Source of the DNA: Platynereis dumerilii
Lineage: Eukaryota > Annelida > Polychaeta > Phyllodocida > Nereididae
Direction: 5' to 3'
Length of the DNA stretch: 64,000 bases
Assembly (NCBI GenBank): GCA_026936325.1
Contig: JAPTHN010000016.1
Location: forward strand, 124,001-188,000
Below the pieces are notes generated by a model. It saw nothing but the letters and a program-made list of their open reading frames with translations, ran no database searches and was not told where the DNA came from. Numbering within the stretch: the first letter of the stretch is position 1; each line of letters starts with the position of its first letter. The position numbers and the translations under genes are program-made. Below, piece after piece: positions 53,792 to 64,000 of this stretch.

Positions 53792-56700
53792 GAATAGGCA
53801 GGCCTAATAGCTTTAAGTGAGGAAAAATATACAGGTCTATCCCGATGCCAGTGGGCATGCCATGCACTGAATTCCAAAATGGGAATAGATCTAAATATCC
53901 CAATATTGTCATCACGAAACTGATAATGAACTTATATGTTAAAATAACATTTTATCATTAAGCATTTTATAATTACAAAATGGTAAAGTTAATATTATTG
54001 TGGTATGGTTAGTCTGAACACCTAAAAAAGTTAAAACCATGCAAATTTGGTAATTTCAAAAAAGTCTGAGGTTTGATAATAATTAAAATATGGCAAAATT
54101 AACTCTTCTCATGACAGTTCTGTAATAGTTATAAGAATGCACTATACAGTATACACTGTATCAATTTTGAATATAACTTACAAATATGTAAATAGGTCAG
54201 CTATAATTATCTAGTAAATGCTATTATACATGTATAACAATGCAAGGGGTGCAAGAAATGATAATGAGATTAGAATTCACCCCTATAATAATCTGATAAT
54301 GACCTAAGCAATGATGCATTCAATGGATATCATTGAGGTTAGGTAATCAGTAAAGGGGAAATTGAAGCACTGTTTCAATGAATTTATATTAAAAAGTTTT
54401 GAAAAAAAATGCACTATGTTAAAGAATTAAATACGTTGTTTTTAAACGCATTGATAAAGATATTAAAAAAAAAGCCACTGTAATAAAAGACATTATATTT
54501 TTAGCACTTCAATTTAATTATAACATTTATGGATGAAGTTATTTAACCCCTCCCCCATACCCCATCTGAAAAAGCAGGCATGCAGTATGGATGGATAGAT
54601 TATTGGGGCTAAACTTCCTGTATTTATGCACTTGGCAGGCTAATTAGGACAGGAGGAGGACATGGTAATGATGATTGATACAACTCCAACAAAGACCAAG
54701 GTGATCCAGCAAGAGCTGCAGACATGGAGTATGAAAGTTCAAAGCTGCCGAAAAAAGTGGGGGGGATGTCAATAAAAGAAATAATCATATCGATAAGTAA
54801 AATATTGAGTTTTGATAAGTGGGACAACAGTGGCAGATATATAGGGGACATGGGGACTAGGGGTACAACTATTTTGCAACGTCACAACCCTGTATCATAT
54901 TGTGATGAACTTTTGCTAGAAAACACTGAATATCAATGTCTTTTTGGAATTTCATCAAAAAAGTTCACCCATGACTCTCATTGAAATTTTTGCATTTTGT
55001 GTCAATTTGGCGCATTTTCCGAGAAATTTTAAATGTGGTGGGATCATTAATGAAATGGCTTATACTTTGGAATCAGATAACTTATAGCAACTAGAAGAGC
55101 TACACTTTATATTTCAATGCAATTATAAAGCAATTCATACAGAGGAAGGTTGCAGAATGTGGATTTTTTAAGCTACAACAAGTCATAAGTAAGAGTGAAG
55201 TGCAGTCCCAAGTTTCCTTAGTGTTTGCGTTTGGTGTGCAGTTCTTTCACGACCTACCTTATTTGTTTGTTCACTACATTGATTTTATATCTGCTGATGT
55301 TCAGTATTGATGGCTCTTGCTTTCAGTGATTTTCAAGGGCTTCAAAGTGTCTTGCTGGAACGTTAACTATACAAGGCTTGTGAAAGCTTCACATTCTCTC
55401 TGGCTTGATACATTAGATCACTGATCCAGGGGTCTGCCCAGTTATTAGAGATAAACTGACAGACTCTATACTAAGCAGTCTATGACCTCAGATAAAAGGC
55501 CATTAAAGCTAGGATTTCTCAGGAATTTCATTTGGCATTCATTTTACTGCTATTTGGAACTTATGAAACTTGAAAGGGAAAGATTTGTTTTCGTCAAAGA
55601 AACAGAAACTACTTAATTATTTCTACCACAAATTTGATCATTAATGACATGAGTCCATTATTCTGGAAGGACCCTTGGAGTTCATAATGTTTTACTATAA
55701 ATCTTTGACAAATATATCAAACATTTGGAGACTTCATTCGGTCCACCGACTCCTCATCCATGAAAATGCATGGAATTCACAATAGACATGGTGCTGACAA
55801 TTCACAAATTGTATATCACAACTTTGGCTCACATACTATTTCTGTAATACGGTCACTTACTTGCAGCTTTTGCCTGTCAAATAGCCCACTTTGAACTGAT
55901 TTGATAGAACACAGCTCAAATTTGTCATCTGCATGAGCCATTCAATAATAGTGCTACAGGCTCATATTTTTGTTTTTCGCACTAATACGTATACCAATGT
56001 AGCATATTTTCGAGCTTGGATCATGTCACTTGCTAAAAACCATTGGAAAGTTAAGTTTAATTGTTTCCATCTGTATAAACTGATTTAATAATTGTGCCAA
56101 TCTGTCTTTGCTCCCTTCAACTGACTACCCAAGAGACAGGTACCATCAACAACCTGCTTCTTGAGAGCAATTGCACTTCTGCTGGCCAGTGAGACTTCTT
56201 TTCTACAGGAACAATGGCACACGACTTCCAGATTTATGGGAAAGGACCTGTTTCTCTTTCATTTCTCTTTGTTCTTCTGAACAACTTCAAAACCTCTTTG
56301 GTGGATAAATCCACCATGAGCAGTGGCCAGCAAATAAAATTCCGTATCTGTACAGAAATCTCACAGTCTCACTCAAATTTACAAAAATGTGAATATTGTT
56401 TACATGGCCAAATTCCTGGAATTTGACAGTTTACAATGCTGCAGGGATAGTTTTAATACACATATTATGTTGTGTAAAGGACTAAAAGACATGGATGTGA
56501 ATACCAGGAAAGTCAGGAAAGTGCCTAAAAGTTGACATTTGTGTAAGTTTAATAAGAAGGTTGGTGAGCTGTCTCTTGACACTTGAGAATCCTTCCGCAG
56601 CCAATCATCTGTGTAATCAGTGAGTTTCATCCTCACTCTAATTTAATTTTGATGATATGTGGTGGCATGGAATAGTAATATACCATTGTATTTTTCATCA

Positions 56701-57040
56701 GGAACCTCTAATAATGCTATAGCACAATTTTCTGCAAAAGAGTTGGCAAATCCATAACATTTTCAACAGAATAATGATAAAAATGGAAGGAAAATGCATG
56801 ATATTAGCTCATACAAGGTAATATGCCATATGTGAAGTGCCTTATATGGTCCCATTGAAAAGCTAATTTCAAATGCTTTAATTTGGTATTACTTTGGTTG
56901 CGGTATCTTCAATAGGCAAAAAGCTATAAGATGAAACAAAGCACTCCACCGGCGGAAATTGCCATTTTCTGACTATAATAGATGGCCAACACAAACATGA
57001 GTTCATGGGTGAACTTTTTTGAAGATATTAAACAAAATAC
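53792..57040. other. Mostly unrecognised stretch
   Basis: No gene, exon or structured repeat is supported apart from the SINE fragment at 54587-54706. Short frames at 54724-54984 and 56214-56636 resemble no known family. Confidence 0.45.
54587..54706 (-). mobile_element. tRNA-derived SINE family 2, 5'-truncated
   Basis: In complement it reads CCTCCTGTCCTAATTAGCCTGCCAAGTGC and ends CTATCCATCCATAC, matching the 3' half of the 26664-26869 SINE. The tRNA head is absent. Confidence 0.75.
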
Positions 57041-57069
57041 TTATCTATCTAGTCTATCTAGTCTATCTA

Positions 57070-59637
57070 GTCTTAGCTATTCTTATCATAAATTACAAAT
57101 ATGGAATATGGGTCTAAAACAGAAATTATAGATAAGATGTCTCCAACCAAAACCATTGTAGATAGTAAGACTAAAACAAGGATTATGCCAGTATATATAT
57201 ATATATCTTTTAAGACTAAGCAAGTTGCTAGTTAATACAAAGGTTAAATGCTGGTCAAACTTTGAAGAATAACAATAGCTGTAAAGAAAAACAAAACAAA
57301 AGAAACATGTCCCAACTCTGTGTACAGCCTGCATGGGCTACAAAAAGTCATATCTCAGCTTCTACTTGGCCTACATTTTTTATTCAAATTGGAAATTTCT
57401 TTATTTGTTCAATATAAAACTACAAAGTTGGTGTCAATGCAGTTTGGACATATTTCTAAGAAAAAGAAAATTTGTTAAAAAGTTGATGGTGCTGTGTGCT
57501 GCTTTTGTGCTCCTTTGTTCCTACCTTGGTCACTGGAGAGGATTAGTGACACAATGTTACATAACATGAATGGTTGGAGGGGAGGGAAACAATGAAGCAC
57601 AGACACAATGTCTCCAGTGCCCATTCAACAAAAACTGGACCCCTTCCAATGATGACACTTTTACCCCCTAACTAATATTTCTTTAAAATGCTAAAAATAC
57701 AATTGGAGTGAGTTTTAAAATGAATTAAAAGACAGATTTATCCAATAATGTCTTAAAATGTAAAATTACACACTGAAATTGCAGAAATGGGGTTTGCATG
57801 CCAAGTAATTTTCTTTAATAACCCTCTATATATACAGAGTGGTCTTATTGCCAGTCTGTCTTACATGTTCATATTTAATTTTCATGAAAGACCAAAATAA
57901 AAGTAAGCTGACAGTACTTCATATGTTAAAATGTACGTAACTGAGGTTAGATTTGACCATTAAGTTAGAATTGAGAGTTTAAGATTTCTTGTCAAAGTAT
58001 TAGCAGGGAAGACAATTACCCTGTGACATAACATTACATAATCAAGACTTCTCCAGTGCTCCATTCAACAAAAGCCAATCTGTCTGATTCATTCACATTT
58101 ATTTTTCATGCAAACAACTAAATAAAAGGGGCATACATTACTTTATCTTCTAAAATTTACATCACTGAGTTTAGATATTAACCATAAAGTTATAATAATT
58201 GGGAGTTACAGATGATTTCATATTTGTAGACATAAGCAATGAATGTGAATTTTTTTCTAGGACATGTTATCCTATGGGGAAAGGTGATGTCATAATTTTT
58301 TTGATGTCACTTTTCCCTATAGGATACATGTCCTAGAAAAAAAAAACATTCAGTCGTTTAGTCTACAAATATGAAATCATCTGTAAAGATTTAGGGTGAA
58401 AATTTTAAAATATTAACACACAAATGCATGTTTTTGAATATACTTAATTAATGCTTTGAAAGTCGACATATATATATAAAATTTATATATTTCTTATTGA
58501 TAATATTTCATGAGGAGAGGTAGAAAAAGTAAAATTTAGATGTCATTATGGCAAATTTGATTGACCAGGGCCAATATTTATTGATATATGATTATCTGAA
58601 AATCCTTAATATTTATCTAATTTTGTTAATATTGGCCTCTGCTGCGAAAAAAAATTTGTATATTGTTCAAAATCAGCATGATGATGTGAAACATGTCAGG
58701 TTTATTTTGACAAAAAAATATCAACGACTGGTATGACATCAGAAGGAAATGTAGAGTAAATAGACATTTTAATGATTTTTTGCATTTTCAATGGAAAAAT
58801 TTGCAATAACTCATGGAATGGCTGTGAATATTAGTCAAAAGTGTGTCTAACTACAATAAGACCTAAAGTTAAATAACTTACCCATTACCATTTGGCTTTT
58901 CATGCAGAAATGTTGGAAAAATGGGATTTTTTCGAATTTTTGGGTTTTTATAAAAATTCATAGGACCAACATTCAAACTGATTAAAGATGTTTAAAGAGG
59001 CACCTAATTGGAAAATTTCATAGATTTAACTTCTAAATTGACTGAATCATACACGTTTAAAATAATAGTATTTTTTATATTTTTGGTAAATTGGCATCCG
59101 TTCAACTTTCTCAGAGCATTTAGACCCACAAAAACACATCTTGGGTATTTAATACACACAATATGCACATTTCAGTGTCAAAAGTACTGCAGTTTTTTAG
59201 TTCTGTCCAAGAAACAAAAAAAAAACAATTTTTCACATTTTTCAATGATTGTGAGAAAAGTATTAATGTCATGGGGATTAGACCTATGAAAGGCTCAACT
59301 GGGATAAAAGATACCATATTTACCAAGAAATCATGAATATGCATGCCGTAGTTTTGTCTTGACACCCAATACACAAAAAATATTTTTTCACATTTTTCAA
59401 AAATTGTGAGAAAAGTATTAATCTCATGTGGATGAAACCCCTAAAAGGCACAACTAGGATAAACGATTTAATAATGTCCCAAAAATAAAAAGTATACATT
59501 CCATAATTTTGGTATTACTCCCAATACACGAGTGGGACCCGTTATCCGGAGGCCCGCCCGCCCGCCGTACGGACAAATTTTCCCAAAGTAACTACAATAC
59601 CCGTCGACAATGTATACATTGCAGAGGGTAAAAAGAA
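57070..59637 (+). mobile_element. 2.4-kb interspersed repeat, copy C
   Basis: Collinear with copy A from TAGTCTTAGCTATTCTTATC after a short TATC tract to the terminal palindrome (here CGACAATGTATACATTGCAG, slightly degraded), including the tandem 145-bp segments. It differs from A by the TA-flanked foldback MITE at 58209-58383 and by small indels. Confidence 0.85.
58209..58383. mobile_element. TA-flanked foldback MITE (CAGATGATTTCATATTTGTA)
   Basis: A 175-bp near-perfect palindrome with ends CAGATGATTTCATATTTGTA and the complement, flanked by TA (58207-58208, 58384-58385). Copy A keeps the empty site (GTTAAAG at about 32725). A second member lies at 63474-63651. Confidence 0.9.
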
Positions 59638-59904
59638 TGGACTGTAGCACTGTGAAAATGGTACTTTGTGTATCATCATGCTTATGATTTGTCATGATCA
59701 TACCAAATACTTTCAATGTTAATTTGATTCAAGGAGACTTATCCTGCTTGTTGGCGACAGCCAAATGAAAGGATTATGCATCTGATTTTCACTTAAAAAT
59801 CAGTTGTGACAAGTCAAATGGCCCTCTCTTGATCATGATTATCGAACAGCCTCTATGTTTCCCATGTAGAAAGTAGAGAAGATGACAATTCCATTATCGT
59901 CCAT
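59638..59904. other. Short unassigned stretch
   Basis: Separates repeat copy C from the LINE fragment; nothing recognised. Confidence 0.4.
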
Positions 59905-60437
59905 TATCTGACCCTTGCTATTCATTCTCTACGTGAACGACATGCCACAGTGTTTCACAAAATGTCATGTCAATATTTATGCCGATGATATGGCCTTTTA
60001 TTATGCAGACACTGATGTACAAAGTGTAAATTCTGTTTTGCAATCTTAACTTGAGGATGTGTTCAAATTGTTATGTGCTAACAAATTGAGCCTCCATGTA
60101 GGCAAAACAAATTGGATGTTGATATGTAGCAAACAAAAGCGAGCCCATTTTGTCAGAAAATCTAGATTTACATCTTGACCGAAATGAAATTGTACAAGTT
60201 CATGGTGTAAAATACCTTGGTTTAACAATCGATTGTATCTTCCGATATGATTGTTACATGAGCGAACTAATTGGTAAGCTTAACAAAGCAATTGGTGTGT
60301 TACATCGGGCTAGTAAATTTATTAATCAAACCACGCGAGTTACATTGTATAATGCCCTTGTCCTGCCTCACATTGATTATTGTAGTACAGTTTGGGTAGG
60401 CAGTCTTACTAAAGGTGACTTAAACAAGAAAATCTTT
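59905..60437 (+). pseudogene. Decayed LINE, first part (reverse transcriptase)
   Basis: The plus strand encodes VNDMPQCF, then the catalytic-motif region YADDMAFYYAD (near 59979), then, after a frame change near 60140, KYLGLTIDCIFRYD, LYNALVLPHIDYCSTVW (near 60345-60395). It is typical of CR1/L2/Jockey-like reverse transcriptases downstream of the active site. The 5' part is missing, and the coding sequence is interrupted at about 60437 by unrelated repeats, resuming at about 62165. Confidence 0.85.
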
Positions 60438-60555
60438 TTGAAAAAAAAGATATATGCTGGCTGTAGTGTTACGATTTCAAAATTTACAATAAGAGTATGT
60501 TTTGCCAAAATAATTTTAAAATATGGTATAATAGAAACTACAGATGAACCCATGA

Positions 60556-60775
60556 TATGGTATAAGAAGCTATAAGAGGAATTATAGATGAACCCATGAT
60601 AGATATATATCTATCTATCTGTCTATTTCTCACCCTCTCTATCTCCTCATCCCAAGGGGGCATGCGATACTCCGGAGACACCAACTATACTTTTTCTATA
60701 TCTCTCACTAACTAGGTCTGGAACACACATATATCATGGGTTCATCTATAAACTCTCTTATAGCATCTTATACCT
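60556..60775. repeat. Inverted repeat around TATAGATGAACCCATGATA
   Basis: TATAAGAAGCTATAAGAG with TATAGATGAACCCATGATA (60557-60603) returns in complement at 60731-60775 with a spacer of about 130 bp. It is a MITE-like foldback within the sequence that splits the LINE. Confidence 0.65.
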
Positions 60776-60884
60776 GCTCTGCTGATCTACACTAACTTGT
60801 GTATTGTATTGACTGTTATTTTTATTCCTGTGACAGTTTAGCTTGAGTTGGCAAGTTCATATGGGGGAGCATAGTCAAAACTGT

Positions 60885-61840
60885 TAGTCAGTCAAAACTG
60901 TTAATAGTCAAAAAATGTTAGTTAGTCAAAGACTGCTAGACAGTCAAAAACTGTTAGTTAGTCTAAAACTGTTTGTAGTCAAAAACTGTTTGTAGTCAAA
61001 AACTGTTAGTAGTAAAAAACTGTAAGTCAAAATGGTTAGTTAGTAAAAACTCTTAGTAGTCAAAAACTGTTATTCAATCAAAAACTGTTAGTTAGACAAA
61101 AAATGTTGGTTAGTCAAACTATTTGTAGTCAAAAACTGTTATCAAAAACTGTTAGTAGTCAAAAACTGTTTGTCAGTAAAAAAAACTGTTATGTAGTCAA
61201 AAACTGTTATTTAGTCAAAAACTGTTAGTTAGTCAAAAACTATTTGTAGTCAAAACTGTTGGTAGTCAAAAAATAAATAAAAAATGGTCAGTTAGTCAAA
61301 AACTGTTCGTTAGGTTAAAAACTGTTAGTCAAAAACTGTTAGTCAAAAACTGTTAGTCAAGAACTGTTAGTTAGTCAAAAACTGTTAATTAGTCACTAAT
61401 AATTATTGTCACTTACTGTTAGTCAAAAACTGTTAGTTACTCAAAAACAGTTAGTTAAAAATGTTAGTCAAAACTGTTAGTTAGTCAAAACTGTTATCAA
61501 CTGTCGGTCAGTCATCAACTGTTAGTCAGTCGCCAATCACTAACTGTTAGTTGGTCACTAACTGTTAGTCAGTCACTATCTGTTAGTCAGTCACTAACTG
61601 TTAGTTAGTTATGTAAGTCAGCTAGTCCTTAACTGTTAGCAAGTAACTGTTAGTAAGTTACTAACTGCTAGTCCCAGACTGATAGTCATTTTGTCCCTAA
61701 CTGTTGTTCATCAGTTGGTCACTATTGTTAGTAACTTACTGTTAGTAAGCTTTAACTGTTGTTGATTCACTAACTGTTTGTTAGTCTTTAACTGCCAGTT
61801 AGTCACTAACTGTAAGTCACTAACAGTCTGTTAATCACCC
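60885..61840 (+). repeat. ACTGTTAGTTAGTCAAAA-type tandem array
   Basis: Nearly 1 kb of loosely periodic units of 14-18 bp built from CTGTTAGT and AGTCAAAAA, becoming more diverged (CACTAACTGTTAGTCAGT) after about 61500. It lies between the two halves of a LINE. Confidence 0.9.
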
Positions 61841-62164
61841 CAAGGATGTGCCACCCAGAAATTGGACCTATAAATAGAACAAACTGCTCTCATTACTATT
61901 CACCCCCAATTGTGACAACTCACCCCCAATTATTTCAGGTCCTGCAACAATTGTATCTGCACCAATTGGTCGATTAATGAGTGGCAGGTGTACTTTTACA
62001 TCAATGCAACAATATTAAGTATTTGTGATCATAAGATATTCTGTAATGCTCTAGCTGATATTACTAAATGGTGGGGACCAAACCAGTAGACAATTTTCCG
62101 TATGGGGCAACCAGTATAGTATGCTGGCTGCATAGCCAATACTGTACTATAACAAATCTTGTCC

Positions 62165-62757
62165 TAAAGTTCAAGAAGCCAGCATAAAAAGCTACAGCGA
62201 CTACAAAATTGTGCAATGAGGGTCATCCTAGAATGTCACCATAGAACTCATATTATAGATATGTTGAAATGTTTAAAATGGTTAAATATTGAGCAGCGCT
62301 TACATTTTAACTAAGCCTGTCTTATGTGGAAAGTTAAATATGAACTTTTTCAATGACTGATTCCATACATAATTACAATACCAGAGGTGCTACACATGGA
62401 AATATACATGGAATTAACTGCCATGAGAACTCTCTTAAAAGGACTGGTGCTATTGTATGGAATGATTTGCCACAAGATGTGAAAAACCATACAAACTTTT
62501 ATACATTTAAAAAGACACTGATTTCACACTTGAGGTTTTAATATTGCATGACTTTCTTTTTTAAGGTAGAATCGTGTATCTGCTGCTTTTATATCATGAT
62601 TTTAAAGATTCTTAAATGTTTTTATAATTTCATACCTATTTGTATTTATACTGTACCATTATTTATTTGTTACCATGTATTTATTGTTAGTGTGGCTCCA
62701 AGCCTAAACAGCTTATGCTGAATTTGGAATCCAAAATAAACTTGTAAACTTGTAATT
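62165..62757 (+). pseudogene. Decayed LINE, second part (C-terminus and 3' tail)
   Basis: Continues the LINE of 59905-60437: KLQRLQNCAMRVILECHHRTHI near 62190, then in another frame HNYNTRGATHGNI and the GAIVWNDLPQDVKNH motif near 62445-62490. It ends with an AATAAACTTGTAAACTTGTA tail. Several stops and shifts are present. Its 3' tail differs from those of the other two LINEs, so the window samples three lineages. Confidence 0.85.
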
Positions 62758-63130
62758 CATCGGCTATCATGAGTCACAAAGTGTATTTTTCACAGTGAGC
62801 TGGTCCTCATTTTTTCTATATCAAAGTGACAGACTATAAAGGTAGGCCATATTCTTGGTATTTGCGAAAAAGTAACAGAAGGATGTGAATCATGAGCAGG
62901 AGAAGAGTAGCAGGGTGTTTTTAATGGAGAAAGAGCTGGGCATTCAGGGCGCTGCTTACTGAACTATTTTGTAGTATGCACTCAGTCTTAGATGATTACA
63001 TAAGATGAAGGCTTGACACAAAAAATTGGATATTCAGGAAATTGTATTTAAGGCCATTGATTACCTTCAATCAGACTTTGTCAAGGAAACTACAATTCAT
63101 ACGTTTTTTGTTCTTTTTCTTTCATTTCAG
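62758..63130. other. Sequence upstream of the candidate exon
   Basis: No repeat was recognised. The last 30 bases are a clear pyrimidine tract (TTCTTTTTCTTTCATTTCAG), as expected before a 3' splice site. Confidence 0.4.
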
Positions 63131-63264
63131 CTAACCATGAATTTATTTTGAGTGGAGTCAACAATAACGGTATGAGATATGGAGGGTCAATAATCCACAA
63201 CGCGTACGATGATGGCATCACTCTGATTCCTAAACATGCTAAATCACAAAAGAAATCTTCTCAT
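63131..63264 (+). CDS. Candidate internal exon of an unidentified host gene
   Basis: 134 bp lie between TTTCATTTCAG and GTAAGT, both near-consensus splice sites, with a strong pyrimidine tract upstream. Only the frame starting at the third base stays open across the exon, giving 44 residues: NHEFILSGVNNNGMRYGGSI, then IHNAYDDGITLIPKHAKSQK, then KSSH. The exon would start with two bases of a split codon and end at a codon boundary. Composition is protein-like and not repeat-like, in contrast to everything around it. I do not recognise the family. The window ends before any partner exon is seen. Confidence 0.45.
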
Positions 63265-63473
63265 GTAAGTCACAGCCGGGTAAAACTAGCTGGTTTCATC
63301 AAATGGCTCCCACCTGACCCCCTCAGAATTTGGAAGCTTCAATTCTTAATTGCAGGTCTCTACCTTTAATAGCTTTTGTTACAAAAAATAAAAACGAGGG
63401 TAATGTTTTGTCATTTTTCGCCCTCGTTTTTGTGACATAAAATGGAATTTACATTTTAGAGAGTTATATCTTA

Positions 63474-63651
63474 CAGATGATTTCATATTTGTAGACAAAA
63501 GGACTGAATGTGATTTTTTTTCTAGGACATGTTATCCTATGGGGAACAGTGATGTCATAATTTTTTTGATGTCACTTTTCCCTATTGAATACATGTCCGA
63601 GAAAAAAAAAAACACGTTCAGTCTTTATGTCTACAAATATGAAATCATCTG
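63474..63651. mobile_element. TA-flanked foldback MITE, second copy
   Basis: Same family as 58209-58383: ends CAGATGATTTCATATTTGTA and complement, inner TAGGACATGTTATCCTATGG blocks, TA on both sides (63472-63473, 63652-63653). The 178-bp unit can fold along its whole length. Confidence 0.9.
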
Positions 63652-63700
63652 TAATTAATAATGCTATCGGCCTAAATTTTATCCATTTAGCATCAGTTTT

Positions 63701-64000
63701 TTACCCTCGGCCATGTTCACATGGCCTGGGTATTGCAGAGGGCAGCGGCGTCCGTCTGTCTAGCTGTCTAGCTGTCCAGCTGTCCACATTCCTTGTGTAC
63801 AAGATAACTCCATTTGTATTAATCCTAGGAACATGAAACTAAGAGGGATTTTGTATCATGGCAAGACCTCGAATGAGTTCTGACTTCAGTGACCTTGACC
63901 TACAACTAAGACCTTGGCGGCCATATTTGTGAAAAGCTTGTGTGCATGATAACTCCATTCATATTGATCCTAGAATCATTAAACTAGCATTGATTGTGTA
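63701..64000 (-). mobile_element. End of a palindrome-terminated interspersed repeat, running off the window
   Basis: It starts TTACCCTCGGCCATGT with GGCCATGT/ACATGGCC forming a palindrome, then GGGTATTGCAGAGGGCAGCG and GTCC/GTCT units, the same order as the inverted ends of copies A and C but with different internal text. Two tandem segments of about 150 bp follow (ACTCCATTTGTATTAATCCT at 63809 and ACTCCATTCATATTGATCCT at 63953). It is probably a related family. Confidence 0.6.

Overview
This window looks like repeat-dominated, intergenic or intronic DNA from a large animal genome, probably a marine invertebrate. The signs are: AT-rich sequence, many (GATA)n/(TATC)n tracts, tRNA-derived SINEs, non-LTR retrotransposons, a Penelope-like element with a GIY-YIG endonuclease, and many non-autonomous DNA transposons with clear target-site duplications (TSDs). 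The frequent word AGGCCTA and the TE mix suggest an echinoderm or another invertebrate deuterostome, but I cannot fix the taxon. I see no complete host gene. The only host-gene candidate is one possible internal exon at 63131-63264.

The centrepiece is a 6.3-kb LINE on the minus strand (15480-21783). It looks full length and is flanked by the 7-bp TSD CATTAAC. It sits inside a palindromic foldback repeat. It has three open frames: an SGNH-hydrolase-like ORF0 (20831-21571); an ORF1 (18732-20588) joining an SGNH esterase, a NADAR/YbiA-like domain and two CCHC zinc knuckles; and an endonuclease plus reverse transcriptase ORF2 (15660-18656). ORF1 and ORF2 lie in one frame with a single TAA between them. 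A NADAR domain in a retrotransposon ORF1 is the most unusual thing here.

Layout. 1-2400: unremarkable sequence, a small TIR element and short tandem repeats. 2396-9907: a 7.5-kb element with about 1-kb inverted arms that carry repeated RFX/X-box-like palindromes; it contains a hAT-like MITE, a tandem duplication and a 1-kb TA-flanked insertion. 10048-11525: a GC-rich 21-bp minisatellite. 11.5-15.4 kb: little recognisable. 15.36-22.76 kb: the foldback repeat split by the LINE. 23-25.7 kb: foldback elements, a SINE and microsatellites. 25742-34328: a possible 8.6-kb TIR element holding a SINE, a hAT-like element, a 2.7-kb TA-flanked element and repeat copy A. 34.6-37.0 kb: a Harbinger-type MITE and a decayed LINE. 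38.0-39.8 kb: a duplicated GGAA-rich array. 41-42.3 kb: a 670-bp foldback and a Tc1-like end. 42.7-46.6 kb: two oppositely oriented TGCAGAATT arrays around foldback and SINE insertions. 47.5-50.7 kb: repeat copy B, holding the Penelope-like element (with a hammerhead-ribozyme-like core) and a hAT-like MITE. 50.8-57 kb: mostly blank apart from SINEs. 57-59.6 kb: repeat copy C. 59.9-62.8 kb: a decayed LINE split by a CTGTTAGTCAAAA-type array. 63-64 kb: the candidate exon, a foldback MITE and the end of a palindrome-terminated repeat.

Many nested insertions are supported directly, because the empty site survives in another copy of the host repeat within the window.
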